64,000 bases of DNA, from contig NZ_JAAGPD010000049.1 in NCBI RefSeq assembly GCF_017104565.1, positions 19,041 through 83,040 of the forward strand. The letters run 5' to 3'. Below, in pieces: positions 35,076 through 41,405 of the stretch (position 1 is its first letter; every line of letters begins with the position of its first letter). A model generated the notes under the pieces. That model ran no database searches. It was not told where the DNA came from and saw only the letters and a list, made by a program, of their open reading frames with translations. A program made the position numbers and the translations under genes. This DNA is from Paraburkholderia sp. Tr-20389 (GTDB lineage: Bacteria; Pseudomonadota; Gammaproteobacteria; Burkholderiales; Burkholderiaceae).

Positions 35076-35672
35076 ATGACCCGTCCGAATCTCATCGGCG
35101 CGCTCGGCGCGATCCTGCTTTGTTCGACGCTCGCTTTCGCGCCCGCATCCGCCCGCGCCGACGGCGACGACACATCCCTCACGAATCTGATCGCGCTCGT
35201 GTCCCAGCGGCTCGCGCTGGCCGAGCCCGTTGCGCGATACAAGTGGGCGCATCATCAGCCGATCACCGATACACCGCGTGAACAGGCGCTGCTGGCCGAC
35301 GTCGAGAAGCGCGCCGCGCGCGCGGGCGTCGATCCAGCGTTTGCACATGCATTCTTCCAGGATCAGATCGATGCGAGCAAGGACGTGCAGAACGCGCTGT
35401 TCGACACGTGGCGCACGACCCGGCCGCCCGAAGGCGCTGCGCCCGATCTCGCGACGAGCCTCCGGCCGCAACTCGACAAGCTGACGCAATCGCTGATCGC
35501 TGCGCTTGCGCGCGTGCAGACGCTGCGCGCGCAGGATGATTGCCCGACCCGGGTGGCGCGCGGCATCGACAACTGGAAATCCCTCACCCGCTACGACAAC
35601 ACCCGTAACGCCGCGCTGACGCGGGCGCTCGGGCATGTGTGCGAATCGGGCGGAGTCGGGGCGACGGGTTAG
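35076..35672 (+). CDS. Secreted chorismate mutase (AroQ gamma type)
   Basis: About 198 residues from ATG 35076 (MTRPNLIGALGAILL), which puts a signal peptide at the N-terminus with cleavage near SARA; an in-frame ATG at 35049 would add nine residues. Mature features of the periplasmic AroQ fold are LTNLIALVSQRLALAEPVARYKW, with the active-site Arg and Lys, and FFQDQIDASKDVQ. The C-terminal half forms the extra helices with two cysteines. It converts chorismate to prephenate outside the cytoplasm. Its biological role in proteobacteria is unclear. The stop overlaps the convergent exonuclease gene stop by two bases. Confidence 0.9.
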   Translation: MTRPNLIGALGAILLCSTLAFAPASARADGDDTSLTNLIALVSQRLALAEPVARYKWAHHQPITDTPREQALLADVEKRAARAGVDPAFAHAFFQDQIDASKDVQNALFDTWRTTRPPEGAAPDLATSLRPQLDKLTQSLIAALARVQTLRAQDDCPTRVARGIDNWKSLTRYDNTRNAALTRALGHVCESGGVGATG

Positions 35673-36847
35673 GCGGCGTCGGCGGGCGCTGCTGCGGGAG
35701 TGACGGCGCTAGTGGTCTGCATAACCGGACGGCTCAGCGGCAGCACATGTAGACCGCGCGACAGATGCGACTGGAGGATGCGCCACGTCGACAGTTCGAA
35801 CGCGCCCGGCACGCTGGCGGCGAGCAGCGTCGCGGCCTCGGCGAGCGACGGCGCGTGCCCCAGATAGCGCCATCTGTCGACGATATGAAAGACTCGCGCG
35901 CCTTCTGCCGCGTCCCGTTCTTCGAAGACGATTGCGCCGTCGTAGGGCCAAGGTGCGTCGACGGGATCGCCGCGGCTCACGCGCGGCACGCGATTGTTCG
36001 GTGGACGCAACGCGGCGATCAACTGCGCTTCGGCGAGCAGCGCACCAATTTCGCCCCCCGTCGCGCGCCACTCCACACGCCGCACCTGCTGCGCGAGCTT
36101 CGTCTCTTTCGATGAACGGCGTTCGCCCGTCAGATGCGACCGCAAACGCTGACGTACCCGCACGCTGCGTCCGACATAGAGCGGCGCGTCGCTCTCGCCA
36201 TAGAACGCGTATACGCCGCAACCTGCGGGTGCCGTGTCGATCAGGTCTTCCGTGATGTCTCCCGCCAGCCGGAAACGTCGCATCGTCTTGTCGATCTGCG
36301 CGCGTAGTACGTCCACAGGAACGAGGCCATGCAGGCGCTGCCAGAACTGCCAGAGCAGATCGGCGTCGGCAAGTGCGCGGTGCCGGTCCGAAGGCACGAG
36401 CGCATGCCGCTCGACCAGCGCGTCGAGACCGTGGCGCTTTTCGGCGGGAAACAACGCCCGCGACAGGCGCACAGTGCACAGCACGTCGGGATTGAACGCG
36501 AAGCCGGCCCGCTGGAACTCGCTGCGCAGGAAGCCGCGATCGAAGCTCGCGTTGTGCGCGATGAAAAGCTTGCCGTCGAGCCGCGCGAACAGATCGGCGG
36601 CGATGGCTTCGAACGTCGGCGCGCCGCGCACCATGTCGTTGGTGATGCCCGTCAGTTGCTGGATGAACGGCGGGATCGGCTGACCGGGGTCAACCAAGGT
36701 GGTCCAGCTGGACGCACCATTCGGCCCCACTTCCACGACGCCGACTTCCGTGATTCTGTGATCGCCTACGGAGCCGCCCGTGGTTTCAAGGTCGACGAAA
36801 ACAATCGGCACATCGAGCGCCGGCTCAGACAGAAACGGTTCGGACAT
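35669..36847 (-). CDS. DEDDh 3'-5' exonuclease fused to GIY-YIG (UvrC/Cho-like) domain
   Basis: A 392-residue fusion. Residues about 12-175 form a DnaQ-type exonuclease: VFVDLETTGG (motif I, Asp and Glu), LFIAHNASFDRGFL (motif II) and HRALADADLLWQF (motif III, His and Asp). From about residue 205 a GIY-YIG nuclease follows, with GCGVYAFYGESDAPLYVGRS. The combination resembles proteins annotated as DNA polymerase III epsilon-like with a Cho/UvrC N-domain. It probably acts in DNA repair. It stands alone and converges on the chorismate mutase gene. Confidence 0.9.
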   Translation of the reverse strand: MSEPFLSEPALDVPIVFVDLETTGGSVGDHRITEVGVVEVGPNGASSWTTLVDPGQPIPPFIQQLTGITNDMVRGAPTFEAIAADLFARLDGKLFIAHNASFDRGFLRSEFQRAGFAFNPDVLCTVRLSRALFPAEKRHGLDALVERHALVPSDRHRALADADLLWQFWQRLHGLVPVDVLRAQIDKTMRRFRLAGDITEDLIDTAPAGCGVYAFYGESDAPLYVGRSVRVRQRLRSHLTGERRSSKETKLAQQVRRVEWRATGGEIGALLAEAQLIAALRPPNNRVPRVSRGDPVDAPWPYDGAIVFEERDAAEGARVFHIVDRWRYLGHAPSLAEAATLLAASVPGAFELSTWRILQSHLSRGLHVLPLSRPVMQTTSAVTPAAAPADAA

Positions 36848-37112
36848 GAGAAAAACAGAAGATGCTGGACGTGGCAGAAGTATGCCCTATCGGCGGCAAG
36901 GCTTGCGCGCCATCTCAATCAATGGATATTGGCGAGCGATCACTTCGCCTGGCGAGGAATATCTTTATTCCGCACATCCGCCATAAATAAACCATCAATC
37001 AGGGATTACACCGATTAATGAATCGACGAAAGTAATCGCCGAAAACGTTTACGCACCGGCGGTTATTACCAGACGCCCCGGCTCATGCATTAATACGGCG
37101 CGCGACGGGCAA
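36848..37112. other. Gene-free spacer between exonuclease gene and cold-shock terminator
   Basis: 265 bases, AT-richer than the flanks (for example 36960-37060). It must contain the promoter of the minus-strand exonuclease gene. No gene, repeat or recognised element was seen. Confidence 0.4.
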
Positions 37113-37139
37113 TAAAAAACCCCCGCAAAGCGAGGGTTT
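37113..37139 (-). terminator. Rho-independent terminator of the cold-shock gene
   Basis: On the minus strand, AACCCTCGC pairs with GCGGGGGTT (one G-T pair) around loop TTT, followed by six T. It lies 28 bases after the CspA stop. Confidence 0.85.
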
Positions 37140-37167
37140 ATCCTGGGAGCCAACGGCTCGACAGCAA

Positions 37168-37371
37168 TTACAGCGGCTGGATGTTCGCAGCCTGGCGACC
37201 CTTCGGGCCAGCCTTCACGTCGAACGACACGCGCTGGTTCTCCTTCAGCGACTTGAAGCCATCCGCGCGGATCTCCGAGAAGTGCGCGAAGAGATCTTCG
37301 CCGCCCGCGTCGGACGTGATGAAGCCGAAGCCTTTAGCATCGTTGAACCATTTGACGATACCAGTTTCCAT
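37168..37371 (-). CDS. cspA: Cold-shock protein, CspA family
   Basis: A 67-residue single cold-shock domain. RNP1 is KGFGFI and RNP2 is LFAHF, with the usual start [18 protein letters not shown]. It binds single-stranded RNA or DNA and acts as an RNA chaperone. The upstream 406 bases are gene-free and AT-rich, consistent with the long untranslated leader known for temperature-controlled csp genes. A dedicated terminator follows. Which paralogue (A, D or E) cannot be told. Confidence 0.96.
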   Translation of the reverse strand: METGIVKWFNDAKGFGFITSDAGGEDLFAHFSEIRADGFKSLKENQRVSFDVKAGPKGRQAANIQPL

Positions 37372-37777
37372 GTTCCACTTTCCTCGATTTGAATAAGTCA
37401 GGCGATGCCGTTAATGCCGATTACGATCAACGAGTCCGAAAAGCCGAAATATATGCAGCGCACGCTATTAACGTTCGGTCATCGAAAATCCAGCACGGCA
37501 TTTATACGGGGAAGCGACTCCATGCGTCAAGCGGTTTCAAATCGAATCCTGGATGCCCGTCAAATGACTGGTTAAAGCGAACGCAGAGTCGGTTATTAAT
37601 CAGCAGATACGGAATTGATTCGGTCTGCATTGCCGACTCGAAGGTGCTATAACAAATAGAGATCAGAAAGTTTTTCCGACATGTAACAAATCGTGTTTTT
37701 CGTAAGTGTTTTCACGAGTTGTTAAGGTGCATTCTGAACCGCAAGATTTTGCCAGCAGTTTGCAATTGGAGAATGCC
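37372..37777. other. Divergent region: probable CspA leader and promoter of the 37778 gene
   Basis: 406 bases between two divergent genes. On the minus strand it probably encodes the 5' leader of the cold-shock mRNA. The 87-codon frame at 37389-37652 on the plus strand is antisense to that leader and lacks a ribosome-binding site, so it was not called. No precise promoter could be fixed. Confidence 0.45.
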
Positions 37778-38020
37778 ATGCTGTTCGACACCCTTCGCCG
37801 CCTCGCAGCCCACCTGTTCCACTCCACGAAGGGCGCGCCGCTCTCCGACACCACGGCGCAACGCGCGTCGGCACTGGAGTTCGACCCAATGTGGCATGGC
37901 GATCATTGGCAGAACCTGCTGTCTTCCCCAATGGACGCGCGCCACTATGTGATCGAAGATTGGAGCCTGACGCCGGGACTCGAATTCGCGCCCGTCGGTG
38001 CAGATGGAAAGCATCAATAA
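37778..38020 (+). CDS. Hypothetical protein, 80 residues
   Basis: ATG 37778 with GGAG six bases upstream. The product (MLFDTLRRLAAHLFHSTKGAP...) starts with an amphipathic helix and continues with a Trp-rich polar part (FDPMWHGDHWQN, DWSLTPGLEFAP). No signal peptide, membrane helix or known domain is recognised. It is followed by a minus-strand terminator at 38040, so its own termination signal is not evident. It may be a lineage-restricted Burkholderiaceae protein. Confidence 0.65.
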   Translation: MLFDTLRRLAAHLFHSTKGAPLSDTTAQRASALEFDPMWHGDHWQNLLSSPMDARHYVIEDWSLTPGLEFAPVGADGKHQ

Positions 38021-38039
38021 ATGACGCTGTAAGCAGGGC

Positions 38040-38126
38040 AAAAAAAAGCGCGACTCTTGCGAAGTCGCGCCGACAAAGGTTTGGAGATCTTTTTCGTCAA
38101 CGAAAAAGTCTGCTTCGAAAAGCAGA
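38040..38126 (-). ncRNA. Candidate trans-acting small RNA
   Basis: A compact ~87-base minus-strand transcript is predicted from three signals. A -10 box TATACT lies at 38133-38138. Two hairpins follow: 38126-38109 (7 pairs, loop TTCG on the RNA strand) and 38108-38089 (about 9 pairs). An unpaired 18-base linker 38088-38071 reads ATCTCCAAACCTTTGTCG, then a terminator stem of 8 GC-rich pairs (38070-38063 with 38055-38048) and eight T (38047-38040). There is no coding frame with a ribosome-binding site. The exposed CTCC could pair with Shine-Dalgarno sequences. It lies upstream of, and divergent from, the porin gene. The family is unassigned. Confidence 0.78.
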
Positions 38127-38132
38127 GATTTC

Positions 38133-38138
38133 AGTATA
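38133..38138 (-). promoter_or_regulatory. -10 box of the candidate small RNA
   Basis: TATACT on the minus strand, six bases before the first base of the first hairpin. The -35 region (near 38156-38161, CTAATC) does not match consensus, so an activator may be needed. Confidence 0.6.
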
Positions 38139-38543
38139 GCGCCGGTGACGAATTTGATTAGCGTCGACTCTTGCAATCTACTATTGCAAAGCTGGCAACA
38201 ATCGCAATTTGGCGATTTTCGCGTTGTTTCCGCACGTCGTTTCATGTCGTAATTGAACAACGCGCAAAGGTTGACACATAAGGCCGATACTCGCCAATCG
38301 GCCGGAATCCCTTTATCGATAAGGCCTTCCGGCATCTTCCTGATAATTTCCTATCCCGTAATACTTTATTGCTAATTTCGGAACGGCCATCTGGCAGGCG
38401 GCGTCTCTACACTTTGCCTACCCGGAAACGAACGCACGTCGGTCACCGTGCGTAGTTCACGCGATTTGCCTCTCGCAGCAACCGCGTGGAGTTTCCTTCA
38501 AGCCTGGGTTTCCAAAACCCATCCTGTTCTCGGAGTTACAAAG
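38139..38543. other. Divergent regulatory region between the small RNA and the porin gene
   Basis: 405 gene-free AT-rich bases. It contains TTGACA at 38271-38276 without a properly spaced -10, a GATAAT at 38342-38347, a TAATAC at 38359-38364, and a perfect ten-base palindrome TTATCGATAA at 38313-38322 inside a longer imperfect inverted repeat. The porin ribosome site GGAG is at 38532-38535. The palindrome could be an operator; this is not proven. Confidence 0.45.
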
Positions 38544-39707
38544 ATGAAAAAGACTCTCATGGTCGCGGCCCTGTCGGGCGTATTTGCAACGGCGGCGCAT
38601 GCGCAAAGCAGCGTCACGCTGTACGGCCTGATCGATGCCGGCATCACCTACACGAACAACCAGGCAACTGCGCCCGGCCAAGGCCACAGCAACGTCCAGA
38701 TGACGAGCGGCTCGGTGAACGGCAGCCGTTTCGGCCTGCGCGGCGCTGAAGATCTCGGCGGCGGCCTGAAGGCTATCTTCACGTTGGAAAACGGCTTCGG
38801 CATCAACGACGGCACGATGAAGCAGAGCAGCCGTCTGTTCGGCCGTCAGGCGTTCGTTGGTCTGGCAAGCGACCAGTTCGGCGCTGTGACCCTCGGCCGT
38901 CAATATGACAGCATGGTCGACTACGTCGGTCCGCTGGCACTGACGGGCACGCAATACGGCGGCACGCAGTTCGCCCACCCGTTCGACAACGACAACCTGA
39001 ACAACTCGTTCCGCGTCAACAACTCGGTCAAGTACCAGAGCGCGAACTACGCCGGCTTCAAGTTCGGCGCGTTGTACGGCTTCTCGAACCAGGCTGACGG
39101 CTTCGCGAACAACCGTGCGTACAGCGCCGGCGCGTCGTACAGCTTCGCAGGCTTCAACATCGCTGCTGCTTACCTGCAACTGAACAGCAACGGCGCGACG
39201 GGCGCAGCTGCTGCATTCAACGGTTCGGGCGCAGTCACGGGCGACAACACGTTCTTCGCTGGCCGCCAGCAGACGTGGGGCGCAGGCGCGAACTACACGT
39301 TCGGCCCGGCAACCGTCGGCCTCGTGTACTCGCAGACGAACCTGTCGCAATGGGCTGGTATCAACCAGGGCGCATCGGGCAACCAGGGTCTGCAGAATCG
39401 CTTTGGCGGCGACAGCGGCCACTTCCAGAACTACGAAGCGAACGCACGCTACGCTCTGACGCCGGCTATCAGCGTCGCTGGTTCGTACACGTACACGCGT
39501 GCAAGCATCGCTGGCGAGCACCCGCACTGGAACCAGTTCAACCTGCAAACGGCATACGCGCTGTCGAAGCGTACGGACGTGTACCTGCAGGGCGAATACC
39601 AGCAAGTCAGCGACAACTCGGTCGTCAACGCCAACATCAATGGCCTGAACGCTTCGGCGAACGAGAAGCAAGTTGCTGTGACGGCTGGCCTGCGTCACCG
39701 CTTCTAA
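38544..39707 (+). CDS. Gram-negative porin (Omp32/OpcP type)
   Basis: A 387-residue outer-membrane porin with signal peptide (MKKTLMVAALSGVFATAAHA, cut after residue 20) and the opening QSSVTLYGLIDAGITYTNN typical of betaproteobacterial trimeric porins. The barrel ends in GLRHRF with C-terminal Phe, the BAM recognition signal. Loop 3 carries acidic residues. ATG 38544 with GGAG nine bases upstream is chosen; the frame from 38448 is longer than needed. Codon usage is restricted to preferred codons, in line with high expression. It forms a general diffusion channel. Confidence 0.96.
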   Translation: MKKTLMVAALSGVFATAAHAQSSVTLYGLIDAGITYTNNQATAPGQGHSNVQMTSGSVNGSRFGLRGAEDLGGGLKAIFTLENGFGINDGTMKQSSRLFGRQAFVGLASDQFGAVTLGRQYDSMVDYVGPLALTGTQYGGTQFAHPFDNDNLNNSFRVNNSVKYQSANYAGFKFGALYGFSNQADGFANNRAYSAGASYSFAGFNIAAAYLQLNSNGATGAAAAFNGSGAVTGDNTFFAGRQQTWGAGANYTFGPATVGLVYSQTNLSQWAGINQGASGNQGLQNRFGGDSGHFQNYEANARYALTPAISVAGSYTYTRASIAGEHPHWNQFNLQTAYALSKRTDVYLQGEYQQVSDNSVVNANINGLNASANEKQVAVTAGLRHRF

Positions 39708-39730
39708 GCATCAGCAGTATTTGCAGCATG

Positions 39731-39760
39731 AAAAAGGCGCCGCTTGCGGCGCCTTTTTTT
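39731..39760. terminator. Terminator between porin and greB
   Basis: Stem AAGGCGCCGC / GCGGCGCCTT with a two-base loop, flanked by A5 on the left and T7 on the right, so it can end both the porin transcript and the convergent greB transcript. Confidence 0.9.
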
Positions 39761-39816
39761 CGTTCGTGCCGGACGACTCAGACCAGCCGCATGTCTGACG
39801 ACATCTGAAGGGCGAG

Positions 39817-40389
39817 CTAAGCCTCCTCCTCTTCGCGCGTCGGATAGCTCACGTCGAGCACGTCGATCGGCTGCGCACCGGCCGGCGTGTGCAGCGTGAC
39901 CTGATCGCCGACCTTTGCCTTCAGGAGCGCACGCGCGATGGGCGAAATCCAGCTGACGTGCCCTTCGTCCAGATTCACCTCGTCGATGCCGACGATCTTC
40001 ACGGTATGCGTCTCGCCGTCTTCCGTCGCGTACTCGACGGTCGCGCCGAAGAACACCTGATCGGTGTTCTCCTGCCGGCTGCTGTTCACCACCTCGGCCA
40101 GGTCGATACGCTTCGTCAAAAAGCGGATGCGCCGGTCGATCTCGCGCAGCCGCCGTTTGCCGTAGATGTAATCGCCATTCTCCGAGCGGTCGCCGTTCGA
40201 CGCCGCCCACGACACCAGCTTCACGACTTCCGGCCGCGCCTCGTCGATCAGATGCAGCAGTTCGTCGCGCAGACGCCGATAGCCCGCCGGTGTGATGTAG
40301 TTCTTCGCGCCCGCAGGCATCTCGGGTTGGGCGGCGTCGAGGTCGTCGTCGTTCTCGTCAGTCGATTCTTTGACAAAGGCTTTGTTCAT
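39817..40389 (-). CDS. greB: Transcription elongation factor GreB
   Basis: A 190-residue protein. The N-terminal coiled coil (ITPAGYRRLRDELLHLIDEARPEVVKLVSWAASNGDRSENGDYIYGKRRLREIDRRIRFL) carries the tip acidic residues that enter the RNA polymerase channel, and the C-terminal FKBP-like domain follows (FFGATVEYATEDGE...ISPIARALLKAKVGDQVTLHTPAG). The SENGDYIYGKRRLREIDRR pattern is GreB rather than GreA. It rescues backtracked polymerase by stimulating transcript cleavage. A disordered acidic N-terminal extension of ~25 residues is present. Confidence 0.94.
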   Translation of the reverse strand: MNKAFVKESTDENDDDLDAAQPEMPAGAKNYITPAGYRRLRDELLHLIDEARPEVVKLVSWAASNGDRSENGDYIYGKRRLREIDRRIRFLTKRIDLAEVVNSSRQENTDQVFFGATVEYATEDGETHTVKIVGIDEVNLDEGHVSWISPIARALLKAKVGDQVTLHTPAGAQPIDVLDVSYPTREEEEA

Positions 40390-40490
40390 GATGGTTCAGC
40401 GTTGAAGCGGACATCCGGATCTCTAGCCTACATGATACGGCTGTTGTCACAAATTTCGGGGTTGCCCCTTCCCTTTTTCCGAGACCTTGC

Positions 40491-40496
40491 TATAAT
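40491..40496 (+). promoter_or_regulatory. -10 box of the tRNA-Arg unit
   Basis: A perfect TATAAT fourteen bases before the first mature tRNA base. No good -35 at 16-18 bases was found. Confidence 0.6.
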
Positions 40497-40509
40497 CTCA
40501 TTTCTGCGT

Positions 40510-40586
40510 GCGGCTGTAGCTCAGTTGGATAGAGTACTTGGCTACGAACCAAGGGGTCGTGGGTTCGAATCCTGCCAGCCGCGCCA
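40510..40586 (+). tRNA. tRNA-Arg (anticodon ACG), copy 1
   Basis: The acceptor stem GCGGCTG pairs with CAGCCGC. The anticodon stem CTTGG/CCAAG holds loop CTACGAA with ACG, read as ICG after deamination. CCA is encoded. Length 77 bases. Identical to copy 2. Confidence 0.95.
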
Positions 40587-40595
40587 CTTTTTTCG

Positions 40596-40626
40596 AGGGC
40601 CTTCCTCCAGGAAGGCCCTTTTGTTT
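40596..40626 (+). terminator. Terminator after tRNA-Arg copy 1
   Basis: Stem AGGGCCTTCC / GGAAGGCCCT with loop TCCA then TTTTGTTT. It nearly matches the terminator after copy 2. Confidence 0.85.
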
Positions 40627-40678
40627 CAGCGGGTCGTACGCAGCATCAGGCGTTACCCGAGCAGTTCAAGTTTAGCGT

Positions 40679-40755
40679 GCGGCTGTAGCTCAGTTGGATA
40701 GAGTACTTGGCTACGAACCAAGGGGTCGTGGGTTCGAATCCTGCCAGCCGCGCCA
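40679..40755 (+). tRNA. tRNA-Arg (anticodon ACG), copy 2
   Basis: Identical to copy 1 over all 77 bases including CCA, 92 bases downstream. The four preceding bases GCGT are also shared. No separate strong -10 was seen before it, so it may depend on read-through from copy 1 or a weak promoter. Confidence 0.95.
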
Positions 40756-40760
40756 CTCAT

Positions 40761-40795
40761 AAAGGGCCTTCCAACCGGAAGGCCCTTTGTCTTTT
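40761..40795 (+). terminator. Terminator after tRNA-Arg copy 2
   Basis: Stem AAAGGGCCTTCC / GGAAGGCCCTTT with loop AACC, followed by GTCTTTT. Confidence 0.85.
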
Positions 40796-40831
40796 CCAGC
40801 CCTGCTTTTCCAATCCGATGATCGCGCCGAC

Positions 40832-41320
40832 TCAGCGCGGCGCCGACTTGATATCCCCGATCTCGCCATCCGGCCTGGGCAGTTCGTTCTCGATGCCGAC
40901 AGGCGACTGCTCGCCGATCGGCGTCGAACGCGTGCCGAACAGCGACTGCGGCTGACGCACCACTTCGTCGACGGTCTCGCCGAACTGGCTGATCACGAAC
41001 GCCCTCAAGAGCGCGGCGCGCAGCGATTCGCCGTGCGCCGACACCGTCCTGTGACCGCCCTCGAAGTCCGCGACACAGTGCGCCGCGCCATCGCGCGTGC
41101 GCTCGCGCACTTCGAGCCGCTGTGCGCGCTCGAGCACGACAGCAGCAGCCTCCCACGACGTAGAAGGCGTGAAGCGTCCATCCCACGGACGTCCGCGATC
41201 ATTCCCGCGTATCGAGACGACACTGCCGCTGTCGGTAAAGTGGATTTCGCGCACGAAGTCGTGCAGGCTGCGGGCGACCCAGTAGTCGAGCGCCATGCCG
41301 GAAAGATCGGCTACGTTCAT
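40832..41320 (-). CDS. DUF2591 (phage NinX-like) protein
   Basis: A 162-residue protein starting MNVADLSGMALDYWVARS (ATG 41320; a longer frame to 41344 is not needed). The start motif LDYWVAR, the central W near FTPSTSWEAAAVVLER and the RAALLRAFVISQFGETVDEV end match DUF2591, a family named after phage NinX proteins but common in Burkholderiaceae chromosomes. The function is unknown. It stands between the tRNA-Arg genes and spoT with no other phage gene nearby. Confidence 0.8.
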   Translation of the reverse strand: MNVADLSGMALDYWVARSLHDFVREIHFTDSGSVVSIRGNDRGRPWDGRFTPSTSWEAAAVVLERAQRLEVRERTRDGAAHCVADFEGGHRTVSAHGESLRAALLRAFVISQFGETVDEVVRQPQSLFGTRSTPIGEQSPVGIENELPRPDGEIGDIKSAPR

Positions 41321-41405
41321 CGCGTTGTTCCTGTAGACAGGCAAAGGCTCGGGCGCCTTCGTGCAACCAGGTGCAAGCGATGCGCCCGCCTTTCAACTTC
41401 CGATT

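Noticed and set aside
37389-37652. 87-codon frame upstream of the cold-shock gene
   Set aside because: No ribosome-binding site, antisense to the expected csp leader, no recognised domain.
26076-41320. Integrated element anchored at the tRNA genes
   Set aside because: No integrase, no direct repeat of a tRNA end, no shift in composition; only isolated DUF2591 is phage-like.
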